In this document: one piece after another, positions 18,637 to 26,906 of the stretch
How positions within the stretch are numbered: position 1 is the stretch's first letter
Layout: each line of letters opens with the position of its first letter
Assembly (NCBI GenBank): GCA_018266335.1
Contig: JAFEAR010000094.1
Coordinates: forward strand, 1 to 64,000
Direction of reading: 5' to 3'
DNA: 64,000 nucleotides
From: Bdellovibrionales bacterium
Lineage (GTDB): Bacteria > Bdellovibrionota > UBA2428
The notes under the pieces: generated by a model
Told to the model about the DNA's origin: nothing
The model's input: only the letters and a program-made list of their open reading frames with translations
The model's database searches: none
Translations under genes and position numbers: made by a program

Positions 18637-19568
18637 GCACTAGTACCCGACTGCAACAGTTGACCGTGGCTCTGCTCGCCACGCAAAATTTTCTCAATAA
18701 AGTACTCGCCCGCCCGATAACTCGAACGCACCAACGGACCGGCCGCCACGTAGGCAAAGCCCATTTCTTCGCCGGCCTTAGCGAGCGCCGAGAAGCGCTC
18801 CGGCGTAACGTACTCTTCTACTTTCAGGTGCCGCGCGGTGGGCTGAAGATACTGCCCGAGGGTCAACACGCTCACTCCCACGTTCAGCAGGTCGCGGTAA
18901 GTGGTAAGAATTTCTTCGTCCGTTTCGCCCAGCCCCATCATGATGGACGACTTGGTGGCCACGCGCCGGCCGTGCGACTCGGCGACACTCTTGTAGCGCT
19001 CCAGCACGCGCATGGACTGCGCATAACCTGCGCGTGGGTCGCGCACTCGCAGCTGCAGACGCTCAACGGTTTCGATGTTGTGCGCCAGCACGTCGGCCTG
19101 GGAACGCGCCATGGTGTCGATGCACTCATCGTTGCCGCGCCAATCGGGCGTAAGCGTTTCTACGAGCGTCGCCGGAGACATTTTTTTAATGAGCCGCACG
19201 GTTTCGGCAAAGTGCGGTGCGCCCTGATCGGGCAAGTCATCGCGGTCCACGCTGGTGAGCACGGCGTAGGTGAGCTTCATGTCGGCAATGGACTTGGCGA
19301 TTTTTTCGGGCTCGTGCGGGTCGAGCTGCATGCGCGGATTGCCCGTAGTAACGGCGCAGAATTTACAGCCGCGGGTGCAAACGTCGCCCAAGAGCATGAA
19401 GGTGGCCGTGCCGCCTTTCCAACATTCGCCGATGTTCGGGCAACGCGCTTCCTCGCACACGGTGTGCAGCTTGTTTTGCGCGAGGATATCTTTGATTTTT
19501 AGATAGTTTTCGCCGCCAGGTGCTTTGACTTTAAGCCAGGCCGGTTTGGGTTCTGGGCGGGTCGACAT
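18633..19568 (-). CDS. lipA: Lipoyl synthase
   Basis: 311 residues, a radical-SAM enzyme that inserts two sulfurs into protein-bound octanoate. Both iron-sulfur motifs are present: the auxiliary cluster CEEARCPNIGEC and the radical SAM cluster CTRGCKFCAV. The C-terminal Ser ligand region reads GPLVRSSYRAGE. It opens the lipA-E1alpha-E1beta run with a 4 bp overlap into E1 alpha, so lipoate maturation is tied directly to expression of its target complex. Confidence 0.97.
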   Translation of the reverse strand: MSTRPEPKPAWLKVKAPGGENYLKIKDILAQNKLHTVCEEARCPNIGECWKGGTATFMLLGDVCTRGCKFCAVTTGNPRMQLDPHEPEKIAKSIADMKLTYAVLTSVDRDDLPDQGAPHFAETVRLIKKMSPATLVETLTPDWRGNDECIDTMARSQADVLAHNIETVERLQLRVRDPRAGYAQSMRVLERYKSVAESHGRRVATKSSIMMGLGETDEEILTTYRDLLNVGVSVLTLGQYLQPTARHLKVEEYVTPERFSALAKAGEEMGFAYVAAGPLVRSSYRAGEYFIEKILRGEQSHGQLLQSGTSA

Positions 19569-19621
19569 TCGACCCCCTGGCTTAAATCCTTTTTGGAACG
19601 GCTGCGAGCAAAAACTAGAGC

Positions 19622-20869
19622 TTAGCCCTGTCCTTGGCCCTGAAAAGCCGCTGCCGCTTGAACAGCGCGTGTGGCGTTTACTTTGCCACCCGAATCGACG
19701 GTGTTTTGAAGGTCGGGCGTGGGATCGACCGTCTCCATCAAAATCTTGCGAATTTGCTCGGGCGTGAGCGCGGGGTTCGCCGCCAGCATAAGGGCCACCA
19801 CGCCAACCACGTGCGGGGTAGCCATGGAAGTTCCGCTAAAATTCACGTACTTGTCGTCCAAAAAGGTGGAGAGAATGTCCTCGCCCGGAGCACCGATATC
19901 TACGTGTCCGCGGCCGTAATTCGAGAAATAAGACATCTCGTTGTCCACGTTGGTCGAGGCCACCACAATCATGTTCGGAGTACGGAAATCGCCCGGATAA
20001 CTGGGATGATTGTTCAAATCTTCGCCGTCGTTGCCGGCAGCGGCCACCACGAAGAGTCCGTGTTTGCCCGCTTCGGCAATGGCGTCGCCCACGGCTTGGC
20101 CCGAGTCGGCCTTGCCGAAGGAGCAATTGGCCACGCGAGCGCCATGTTCCACGGCAAATTCGAAGGCTTTGATAACGTTCTCATCGGTTTCGTCGTCTTC
20201 ATTCGGCACCGCCCGAATGGGAAGAATACGCGTGTCCGGGGCAAGGCCCGTAATGCCCACCCCGTTGTTGGAATGAGCCGCGATCGTGCCCGACACGTGA
20301 GTGCCGTGACCGTGCGTGTCCACCACCGTCGCTTTGTTATCGATAAAATCGTAGCCCGGAAGAATCGTGCCCTTAAGATCGGCGTGGCCGGCGCTGGAAC
20401 CGGTATCAATCACCGCCACCGTAATCTGGGGCGAACCCTGCGTAATGGCCCAGGCGCCTTCGGGATGGAGCCCCGTCGGATTCATGAGCGACCATTGGCT
20501 AGAATTGAGCGGATCGTTAGGCGCCTGAATGAGGCCACCAAAAATCCGGGAGCTCCGCATGACGGAACGTGCGGGCATGAGTTTTTCCTGGACGCGGACT
20601 TGGTTGATTTCCGCGTAGCGCACGCCGGGCTCGCGAGCGATGCGGCGTAGAGTGTCGGGCAAGTTAGCGTCGCGCGCTACCTTGAAGGACTGCAGCCCCG
20701 GCACGAGCTTAGAGCTCCAGTGCGCTTGCAATCCGTAACGACGAGCAAGCGCCGTTACCGGCGCACCGGGATCGAAACGAACCAAGATGTCGCCCTGCGG
20801 AGCCGCGGCTCCCGACATCGAAGCGGTCAAAAACAAAACGATACCAGTCCCATGGCGTAAAAAGTTCAT
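19622..20869 (-). CDS. Secreted subtilisin-family serine protease (S8)
   Basis: 415 residues. Signal peptide (to about 24), then an I9-like propeptide (about 26-95, ILVRFDPGAPVTALARRYGL), then the catalytic domain with Asp155 (AVIDTGSS), His188 (DTHGHGTHVSGT), Asn280 (AAAGNDGED) and Ser348 (SGTSMATPHVVG). The architecture is close to thermitase/fervidolysin-type enzymes, without C-terminal extra domains. It is probably exported and self-activated. It is divergent from the small receiver-like gene and stands alone. Confidence 0.93.
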   Translation of the reverse strand: MNFLRHGTGIVLFLTASMSGAAAPQGDILVRFDPGAPVTALARRYGLQAHWSSKLVPGLQSFKVARDANLPDTLRRIAREPGVRYAEINQVRVQEKLMPARSVMRSSRIFGGLIQAPNDPLNSSQWSLMNPTGLHPEGAWAITQGSPQITVAVIDTGSSAGHADLKGTILPGYDFIDNKATVVDTHGHGTHVSGTIAAHSNNGVGITGLAPDTRILPIRAVPNEDDETDENVIKAFEFAVEHGARVANCSFGKADSGQAVGDAIAEAGKHGLFVVAAAGNDGEDLNNHPSYPGDFRTPNMIVVASTNVDNEMSYFSNYGRGHVDIGAPGEDILSTFLDDKYVNFSGTSMATPHVVGVVALMLAANPALTPEQIRKILMETVDPTPDLQNTVDSGGKVNATRAVQAAAAFQGQGQG

Positions 20870-20933
20870 AACGCCCTCCCTGCGAATGGATCTAGAACGT
20901 AAGCGGGCCTGCTACAACTTGACCGCCCGCAGC

Positions 20934-21368
20934 ATGGGCCCTAAATCGTCTGTCATGCATTACGCTGCGCTTCTTCTTATTTCGTCCGCGCCGTCGAATT
21001 ACGGCGAACGCGTGACCATGGCCCTCAGCGAAGCCCTCGGAGAGCAGGCACCGCAGTGGAAAACCCGCAGTGTTTCCGACATGGCGACGCTCACCCAAGT
21101 TCTCGCCGCCAATCCTTGCGCGCACCTGACGGTGATCGATGGTCCGCAAACTGAAAATTTAAAATGGTTGGCGCCCGTGCTCGCGGCCGATTCGAGCGCT
21201 TGCGTGCTCGTGCTGACGGACAAACTTTTACCCGCAAGCGAAACCATGCAGTGGATCGACGCCGGCGCGACGGGTTTTTTGCGCCGCGAGTTTCGCGGCC
21301 GCGACCTCACTGAGCCCCTGCGCGAGGCGCTCGCAAAACGCCTCCGCACCAATCTCGCCGGCGCTTAG
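20934..21368 (+). CDS. Small receiver-like domain protein, function unknown
   Basis: About 144 residues from the ATG at 20934; an alternative ATG at 20955 would give 137, and neither has a clear ribosome-binding site. The order of beta-strands and helices (ALLLISSAPSNYGERVTMAL, AHLTVIDGP, ACVLVLTDKLLPASETMQWIDAGATGFLRRE) looks like a CheY-type receiver fold. The acidic phosphoacceptor pocket is mostly missing, so it may be a pseudo-receiver. It ends 4 bp inside the 3' end of the convergent aminopeptidase gene. Confidence 0.55.
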   Translation: MGPKSSVMHYAALLLISSAPSNYGERVTMALSEALGEQAPQWKTRSVSDMATLTQVLAANPCAHLTVIDGPQTENLKWLAPVLAADSSACVLVLTDKLLPASETMQWIDAGATGFLRREFRGRDLTEPLREALAKRLRTNLAGA

Positions 21369-22708
21369 CGCGCCGACTTCATTTCGCGTTCAATCTCGCT
21401 CGCCGTGCGCGGCAAATCGGCCGTTAGATTTTCGGGTTTACCTTTGGTGATGACGACGTCGTCTTCGATGCGCACGCCGATGCCACGGAACTCTTTGGGC
21501 ACCGTGCGATCGTTGGGCATAAAGTAAATACCCGGTTCAATCGTCATGATCATGCCGGGTTGCAAACGCAGGCTATCGCCCTTGTCGTCCACGTAACGGC
21601 AGGGGTCGTGCACATCGAGCCCCAGCCAGTGGCCCGTGCCGTGCGGAAAGTAGCGAGTGTGCGGCACGCCCTTGGGCAGCAGTTTTAATTTGCGTAGCCC
21701 CTCTTTGAGCGTCTCCGAGGCGGCCCGGTGCATTTCCGTGTAGCGGCGGCCCGGACGGGCTTGCGCCATGGCTTCCTGGTGCGCTTCCATCACGAGATCC
21801 ATAATGAGGCGCTGCTCGCGCGAGTAAGTGCCGTCGACCGGCAGGGTGCGCGTGATATCAGAGGCGTAAAAATTATACTCGCAGCCGGCGTCCACCAGGA
21901 GCAAATCGCCCTTCTTACAAACTTCATGGGCCGCGCGGTAGTGAAGAATCGTGGCGTTCGCGCCCGCCGCCGCGATGGTGCCATAAGCAACATCGAGCGC
22001 GCCCAAACGCATGTACTCGCCCTCGAGAATTCCGCGGGCTTCGTACTCGGTCATACCGGGGCGAAGTTTGTGCATGAGCTTGAGGTGACCCGCGACGTTG
22101 ATTTCGCTCGAACGGCGCATGACCTTGAGTTCGCCCTCGTCCTTGATACGCCGTTGGTCCTGCACCCAAATGGTGGCATCACCAATGGCTTCGAGCGCGT
22201 GACGGCCGCTACGCAAACGCGGGCGGAAGCGCTCCAACACCTTCAGGAGAAATTCTTTGTGTTCGGCCTCGGCAAAGGCATTCGTGTAAACGCGCGGCCC
22301 CGGGCCCGGCGCCGTCTGATTCGTTAACCAATCCAGAATACGGTGACCGAGTTCCTCGTGCGTGTAGGCTGCGTCGGCACCCACCAAACTGCGCGCCCGC
22401 GTGGTGCCGTACCGGTAACCGTCCCACTGCTCGCGAACGGCATCGCGTGGCAGCACCAAAATTTCGAAGCGCGTAACGATGCGTCCTTTTTGGCGCTCGC
22501 GCCAAATCAAACACGCCGAGCCCGGCTCCGCGAAGCCCGTCAAATAAATGAAGTGCGAGTCCGGGCGATAGCCGTAATGGGCGTCATCGTTACGAATTTT
22601 CTCGGGAGCGTTAAAAAAAACCGCTAAATCACGCGAAGGCTCAAGGTGCCGAGCCACTTGTTCGCGCCGCTTTGCATAAACCGATTTGGGGAAAAGTAGT
22701 GGTATCAT
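21365..22708 (-). CDS. pepP: Xaa-Pro aminopeptidase (aminopeptidase P family)
   Basis: 447 residues. Cytosolic dimetal enzyme releasing N-terminal residues next to proline. The N-terminal domain (PLLFPKSVYAKRREQVARHL, DSHFIYLTGFAEPGSACLIW) is followed by the pita-bread domain with ligands in VDAGCEYNFYASDITRTLP (two Asp), HGTGHWLGLDVHD (His), TIEPGIYF (Glu) and VRIEDDVVIT (Glu). The frame is open 60 codons upstream, but only from 22708 does the sequence match the family, and AGAGG stands 4 nt before this ATG. Length equals the E. coli enzyme. Confidence 0.94.
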   Translation of the reverse strand: MIPLLFPKSVYAKRREQVARHLEPSRDLAVFFNAPEKIRNDDAHYGYRPDSHFIYLTGFAEPGSACLIWRERQKGRIVTRFEILVLPRDAVREQWDGYRYGTTRARSLVGADAAYTHEELGHRILDWLTNQTAPGPGPRVYTNAFAEAEHKEFLLKVLERFRPRLRSGRHALEAIGDATIWVQDQRRIKDEGELKVMRRSSEINVAGHLKLMHKLRPGMTEYEARGILEGEYMRLGALDVAYGTIAAAGANATILHYRAAHEVCKKGDLLLVDAGCEYNFYASDITRTLPVDGTYSREQRLIMDLVMEAHQEAMAQARPGRRYTEMHRAASETLKEGLRKLKLLPKGVPHTRYFPHGTGHWLGLDVHDPCRYVDDKGDSLRLQPGMIMTIEPGIYFMPNDRTVPKEFRGIGVRIEDDVVITKGKPENLTADLPRTASEIEREMKSAR

Positions 22709-22765
22709 GGGGCCTCTAAGATAGCGGCTCCCAAGGCCGCTTGGAAGGACAGAGTTAGGGGGATC

Positions 22766-23566
22766 ATGTTTTCGACCAGCTGCAAAGTTACCGCGACCGT
22801 TACCGCTTTCTGGGGAATCCTGGCGCAGGCCGCTATTGCCCAAACGCCGGTGGCTGGTCCGGCCATTGCTCCCCAAGCCGTGGTCCAAGTGAGCGCCAAA
22901 AACGCCCCCGACGCAGTGAACGGCACGCGCCTAGAACGCTTTGAAGAGCGCATGAAGGTGCGCTTTCCTCAGGCTACGAACACCAAGGAAATTGCCATTC
23001 TCCCCGCCGAATTCGGTGGCACCAGCCTTATGGGACTCGTGCACCGGCTCATGGGCGAGCAGGTCAACCGTGACCACGAAGGCCTTAAAACCCGTCGCTT
23101 TATTTACAAGGCCCAACAGGGCGACAACACCATTGGTCTGGCGCACGGTTCGAGCTTTGAAATCGACGGCAACAAGGCCGATGTAATTGTGTTTTACGAT
23201 GCCCAGGGCACCATTAAGGACCTCGAAGTAGAGCGGGTTTCCCCGACCATCGTAACGGAGCTCAACAACGGCGGTTACATTCAACAATTCGTAGGCCGCA
23301 CGCCGGACGATTTTGAAGTGACGCTCGGGCGCAAGGGGCGCATCAAATCGCGCGCGGCCTTTTTAACCCAGGCCAAAAAACCGGGCTCGGGCGCACTCCG
23401 GAATTATTTCGATAAAATCATTCGCTCCGTGCGCTTCAACACGGCGTTTATGGAAGTCGCCTACTTTATTGCTCAGCATCCCGAAGAGAACGAACCGCCT
23501 TCTTTCGTCAATGGGCAACAAACCATCTTCAAGAGCCCCTTCGACCACACCTCATCGACCCGATGA
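22766..23566 (+). CDS. Exported protein of unknown function
   Basis: 266 residues with no family recognised. N-terminal signal peptide (cut near AIA-QT). The body is a mixed alpha/beta domain with LERFEERMKVRFPQATNTKEIAILPAEF, GSSFEIDGNKADVIVFYD and LEVERVSPTIVTELNNGGYI. It is divergent from pepP and overlaps the next gene by 4 bp (ATGA), so the two exported proteins are translationally coupled and probably act together. Confidence 0.6.
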   Translation: MFSTSCKVTATVTAFWGILAQAAIAQTPVAGPAIAPQAVVQVSAKNAPDAVNGTRLERFEERMKVRFPQATNTKEIAILPAEFGGTSLMGLVHRLMGEQVNRDHEGLKTRRFIYKAQQGDNTIGLAHGSSFEIDGNKADVIVFYDAQGTIKDLEVERVSPTIVTELNNGGYIQQFVGRTPDDFEVTLGRKGRIKSRAAFLTQAKKPGSGALRNYFDKIIRSVRFNTAFMEVAYFIAQHPEENEPPSFVNGQQTIFKSPFDHTSSTR

Positions 23567-24150
23567 AGCGCTTGCGGATCTGCCTGCTAGCTAGTTTGCT
23601 CGCCACCGCAGCTTATGCGGACCCCACTGAAACCACCGAAGCTCCGGCGCCCGCTTTCGATCCCTGCACCTCACCTAACGCTCAGGACGCCTGGCATCGA
23701 TTGGCTGATCAGTACCGGCTGAGTCTGCTTGTGCGCAGCTTTTATTTTGCGGGCTCAGATGGCCGCACGCTGCTCATTCGTCAGGCCCGTAAAAAGGGCG
23801 GCATCAGTGGCACCTACGTGCAGATTGCGGCCAACTGGTACGACCGCACCAGCTCCCTCGAAACCCAGCCCAAGGAACTCAACAACGAAGAACGCTTTCT
23901 AAATTTAAAGGAAGTGCGCAAACTGGCCGGTCCGGCGTGGCTAGGCGGCGTAAGCAATTCGGACCGTCCCCTGCTCGAGGAAGAGGTTTTTGCTTTGAAT
24001 GCAGACTCCGAGGACGAAACGGTCACACAAAACAACGGCGTAGCCACGGCCTTACGCATGACCTGGAAAAAGCAGCTCCTCGTGTGCGGCAAGAACGCTG
24101 GCTGTCACTGCGAAGAAAAGAAAGTTTCTCAGCCCGGAAACAAGAGCTGA
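23563..24150 (+). CDS. Small exported protein of unknown function
   Basis: 195 residues. A signal peptide (cut near AYA-DP) is followed by a mature domain beginning with a Cys (FDPCTSPNAQDAW) and ending with two Cys pairs (LVCGKNAGCHCEEKK). The Cys pattern suggests disulfides in the periplasm. It is coupled by ATGA to the preceding exported protein. Its 3' end overlaps the convergent glutaredoxin gene by 22 bp. Confidence 0.55.
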   Translation: MKRLRICLLASLLATAAYADPTETTEAPAPAFDPCTSPNAQDAWHRLADQYRLSLLVRSFYFAGSDGRTLLIRQARKKGGISGTYVQIAANWYDRTSSLETQPKELNNEERFLNLKEVRKLAGPAWLGGVSNSDRPLLEEEVFALNADSEDETVTQNNGVATALRMTWKKQLLVCGKNAGCHCEEKKVSQPGNKS

Positions 24151-24407
24151 TCTAGTTTGCCTTCGCTCTCGAGTTTGCGCATATCATCGAAGCCTCCCAC
24201 GCCAACGCCCCCAATGAAAATTTGGGGCACGGTCCGTCGGGGAGCCGCCCGCTCGAGCATGATTTTGTACTGCGCTTGATCCACGCCCACGTCAATTTCC
24301 GTGTAGCTTGCACCCTTTTGCGCGAGAAGATTCTTTGCGGCAACGCAATAAGGGCAGTAATCTTTGGAGTAGACGATCACTTCGGCTTGGCGCGACGTTG
24401 AGCTCAT
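24129..24407 (-). CDS. grxC: Glutaredoxin 3-like
   Basis: 92 residues. Glutathione-dependent thiol-disulfide oxidoreductase of the cytosol. The active site is YCPYCVAAKNLL, a dithiol CPYC centre, with the TVPQIFIGG cis-Pro segment and GGFDDM, where GSH is bound. Length is usual for GrxC. It is a single gene facing away from the phosphorylase-like gene. Confidence 0.93.
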   Translation of the reverse strand: MSSTSRQAEVIVYSKDYCPYCVAAKNLLAQKGASYTEIDVGVDQAQYKIMLERAAPRRTVPQIFIGGVGVGGFDDMRKLESEGKLDQLLFPG

Positions 24408-24440
24408 GGAGTGAAAATATCACCGGGAAGGGACCGAGTC

Positions 24441-25082
24441 ATGTGGGTTGTCGTGCTCAGGGAACGCGGAGAGTTCGAAGGTTTACGTGAACATTTCGAA
24501 AGCCTGCGCGCGGAACGCTACAAACGCCTGACCACCGGAACGGGGGCCGAAGTTTTGGAGTCACCGCTGGACAGCGGCTGGCCGCATTTGGCCCTCGCCT
24601 CCGAAGATACCCGCCGAGTTCGTGCCATGGCCCAATGGATTAACCGCAACCTGACCTTTCGCGGCTTGGTAAGCTCGGGACTCGTTACCCCTTGCGGCCC
24701 GGGCGATCACGAAAACAGTCCCTACTTTATTCCCTACCAGTGTCTGCGCTCCGCAGGACGTATGGATGTAGGCGGCAGCCCCATCCTTTACGAAGAAATT
24801 CCCTTTAGCGATGAGGTGCAACGCGAACTAGCCCAAACTTTATTGCTCCGCCCCCTAGAGCAGCGCAGCCAACTCTTCGCCATTGATCGCGTTATCACCG
24901 ATGCCGAAACCAAACTCTGGGTGCGTAAAACGCTCGACTGCGAGGCCTTTGACGACTTCACGGCCGAGCTCTTGCTCATGGGCAAGCGCTTTGGAACCCG
25001 CGTGGGCTGCCTTAAGGTGTTTGAGAATGCGAAGGATCCGGTGCTCCGGCTGCAGGAAGCCTGGCAGAAGCTTTCGTCCTAA
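24441..25082 (+). CDS. Divergent nucleoside phosphorylase/nucleosidase-like protein
   Basis: 213 residues from the ATG at 24441, which follows GGGAAGGGA. The pattern HLALAS...LTFRGLVSSGLVTPCGPGD near the middle and DCEAFDDFTAELLLMGKRFGTRVGCLKVFEN near the C-terminus match the fold order of the PNP/MTA-SAH nucleosidase superfamily, in which the late D-E-A segment holds the catalytic acid and ribose ligands. Overall similarity is weak, so the substrate is not assigned; a futalosine- or hopanoid-type phosphorylase is possible. The last 71 bp overlap the convergent transglycosylase gene. Confidence 0.5.
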   Translation: MWVVVLRERGEFEGLREHFESLRAERYKRLTTGTGAEVLESPLDSGWPHLALASEDTRRVRAMAQWINRNLTFRGLVSSGLVTPCGPGDHENSPYFIPYQCLRSAGRMDVGGSPILYEEIPFSDEVQRELAQTLLLRPLEQRSQLFAIDRVITDAETKLWVRKTLDCEAFDDFTAELLLMGKRFGTRVGCLKVFENAKDPVLRLQEAWQKLSS

Positions 25083-26898
25083 CCGGCGCGTCCATGACGA
25101 GCTTGCGCAGCACGGGACTCGTGGGAGTCTCGGACGTTAAACTGGCCGTCATGTCCGGATAAAGCCGGTGGTACCAATAAGCATTGCGCATAATGGAACT
25201 TACGTAGTCACGGGTTTCGCGGAAGGGAATCAGATCCACGAACAGCTGCGGATCGTCCGCGTGGTAGGGAATAAAGGCGTAACGAGCCTCCCACTTACGC
25301 ATGGTTCCTTGACCCGCGTTGTACGACGCCAGCGCCTTTTCCACGGAGCCGTCAAAGGTTCGCACCAAACTCAGAAAGTATTTTGCTCCCACTTGGATGT
25401 TGTGCGCATAGTTGCTCAGCTTGGCGTTGCGCTTGATGCCGCGCGCGGTAGACGGCAGCACTTGCAGCAGGCCCTGTGCGTTCGCACTCGAAACGGCCGA
25501 AGGGTCAAAACTGCTCTCTTGCCGAGCCAAACCCAGCAGCAACGCTAGATCGAGCTTGCCGTCGACCGCCTTCGAGATGTCGTCGAAATAGGGGCGAGGG
25601 AAAAGCAATTTCAGCGTGGAAACGTTGAACACTTCCGGCCGCGATTGAAGCATGCCGGTGAGCGAAACGATTTGCAGCCGATGCATGTCGACGGCATCCA
25701 CGGTGCGCGCAAAGTATTGCACCAATCCCGGCGGCGCTTCGACCGGCAAGGAGTCCTCCACGAATTGCCCGTAGCGAGCCAAGCCCGGAACCGTACCTTC
25801 CAATCGCAGCATCAGCTGGAACCACACGAAGCGTTTGTCGAAAACGGGATCGCCCGACAAATTAATGTCCGGAAAGAGCGGACGCTGCTCAAACACGGCT
25901 AGAGGATTTTCGCCGCCCGCCGCTTCGGCCAGCACCCGATGCCACGAGGTAGGCCACCGCACACGTAACCTTGCCAGCGCGGATTGAGCCATCTCGGCCT
26001 TGCCTACGGCCTTCGCAGTCCGCCACTGCCAGTACAACACGCGCGGTTCCTCGCGCTTGATCTGCGCCTGTAACGCGCGAGTAAAGTCTACGAGCGCATC
26101 GTCCGCTTGACCGCGCGAGAACTTAAAGAGGCCCGTGCGGAGACTCACGAGTTCAGTTTGCGGATCCGCGGCCTGCAGACAAGGGGTGCCATTGCCCAGG
26201 AGTTTCATCATGAGATCAAACGCATCGGGCTCGGCACTGATGTAGGTTTCTACTTCCTGCGCCAGCGCGAGCGAAAAATTCCGCGGACACTGAGTATCCG
26301 CCAGTGCCACCACGGATAATTTCTTGGCTCTTTTCCACGAGACGTCCGCCACGAGCGACATCAAATCCGAAAAGGCTTCGCCCTGTAGCAAAGGTATATT
26401 TTGCGGATCGAGCGCGGGCAAACGCTTGCGCTTAGGACGCGCATTGGCTTGGCCGCCCATTTTGGGGCCAAAATAATCCGCCGCCGCCGAGCACAGAGCC
26501 GCAGAGTATTCGCCTCTCTGACAACGCTCGTTCCAAGCGTTGGGCAGAAAGCCTCCCTGCACACGCTCGTAAAGGATACGCGCTTCCTTGAGCGCCAGAT
26601 CAGGATCCGTATAACCCAAAGTCTGTGCCAGCTGCGCATTCGTAGGCGGATGCAAATCAAAGAAACCCACCGGCGGCGCCGCGAGGGGCGGTACGGGAGC
26701 TTTAGAGGGAATTTCGTCGAGTCCGTTGCGCTCACGCGCAGCCCAAAAGGCATAACCGCCCAGGGCCACCAACATGGCGCCAATAACGGGAAAAAGAATT
26801 TTATCCCAGGGCAATGCGGGTGCGGCAGCCGGAGGCGGCTGAACAATAGCGGACGAAGGTTTAGCTGAGGGAGCGGAGCTCTTTTTTTTGCGTGGCAC
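25012..26898 (-). CDS. Membrane-anchored lytic murein transglycosylase (SLT)
   Basis: 628 residues. A cytosolic Lys/Ser/Pro-rich head and one membrane segment (about 30-50, LPWDKILFPVIGAMLVALGGYAFWA) are followed by a long helical (TPR/SLT70 superhelix-like) region. The C-terminal SLT domain contains LARQESSFDPSAVSSANAQGLLQVLPSTARGI (catalytic Glu in RQESSF) and ALASYNAGQG. It cleaves the MurNAc-GlcNAc bond of peptidoglycan to give anhydromuropeptides. It lies 8 bp upstream of the DHH gene's end on the same strand, and its 3' end overlaps the plus-strand gene by 71 bp. Confidence 0.9.
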   Translation of the reverse strand: MPRKKKSSAPSAKPSSAIVQPPPAAAPALPWDKILFPVIGAMLVALGGYAFWAARERNGLDEIPSKAPVPPLAAPPVGFFDLHPPTNAQLAQTLGYTDPDLALKEARILYERVQGGFLPNAWNERCQRGEYSAALCSAAADYFGPKMGGQANARPKRKRLPALDPQNIPLLQGEAFSDLMSLVADVSWKRAKKLSVVALADTQCPRNFSLALAQEVETYISAEPDAFDLMMKLLGNGTPCLQAADPQTELVSLRTGLFKFSRGQADDALVDFTRALQAQIKREEPRVLYWQWRTAKAVGKAEMAQSALARLRVRWPTSWHRVLAEAAGGENPLAVFEQRPLFPDINLSGDPVFDKRFVWFQLMLRLEGTVPGLARYGQFVEDSLPVEAPPGLVQYFARTVDAVDMHRLQIVSLTGMLQSRPEVFNVSTLKLLFPRPYFDDISKAVDGKLDLALLLGLARQESSFDPSAVSSANAQGLLQVLPSTARGIKRNAKLSNYAHNIQVGAKYFLSLVRTFDGSVEKALASYNAGQGTMRKWEARYAFIPYHADDPQLFVDLIPFRETRDYVSSIMRNAYWYHRLYPDMTASLTSETPTSPVLRKLVMDAPVRTKASARLPAAGAPDPSHSQTP

Positions 26899-26906
26899 TC
26901 ACCTGC

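Noticed and set aside
18609..19502. Plus-strand open frame opposite lipA
   Set aside because: Antisense to lipA with atypical, His/Arg-rich composition; lipA is unambiguous.
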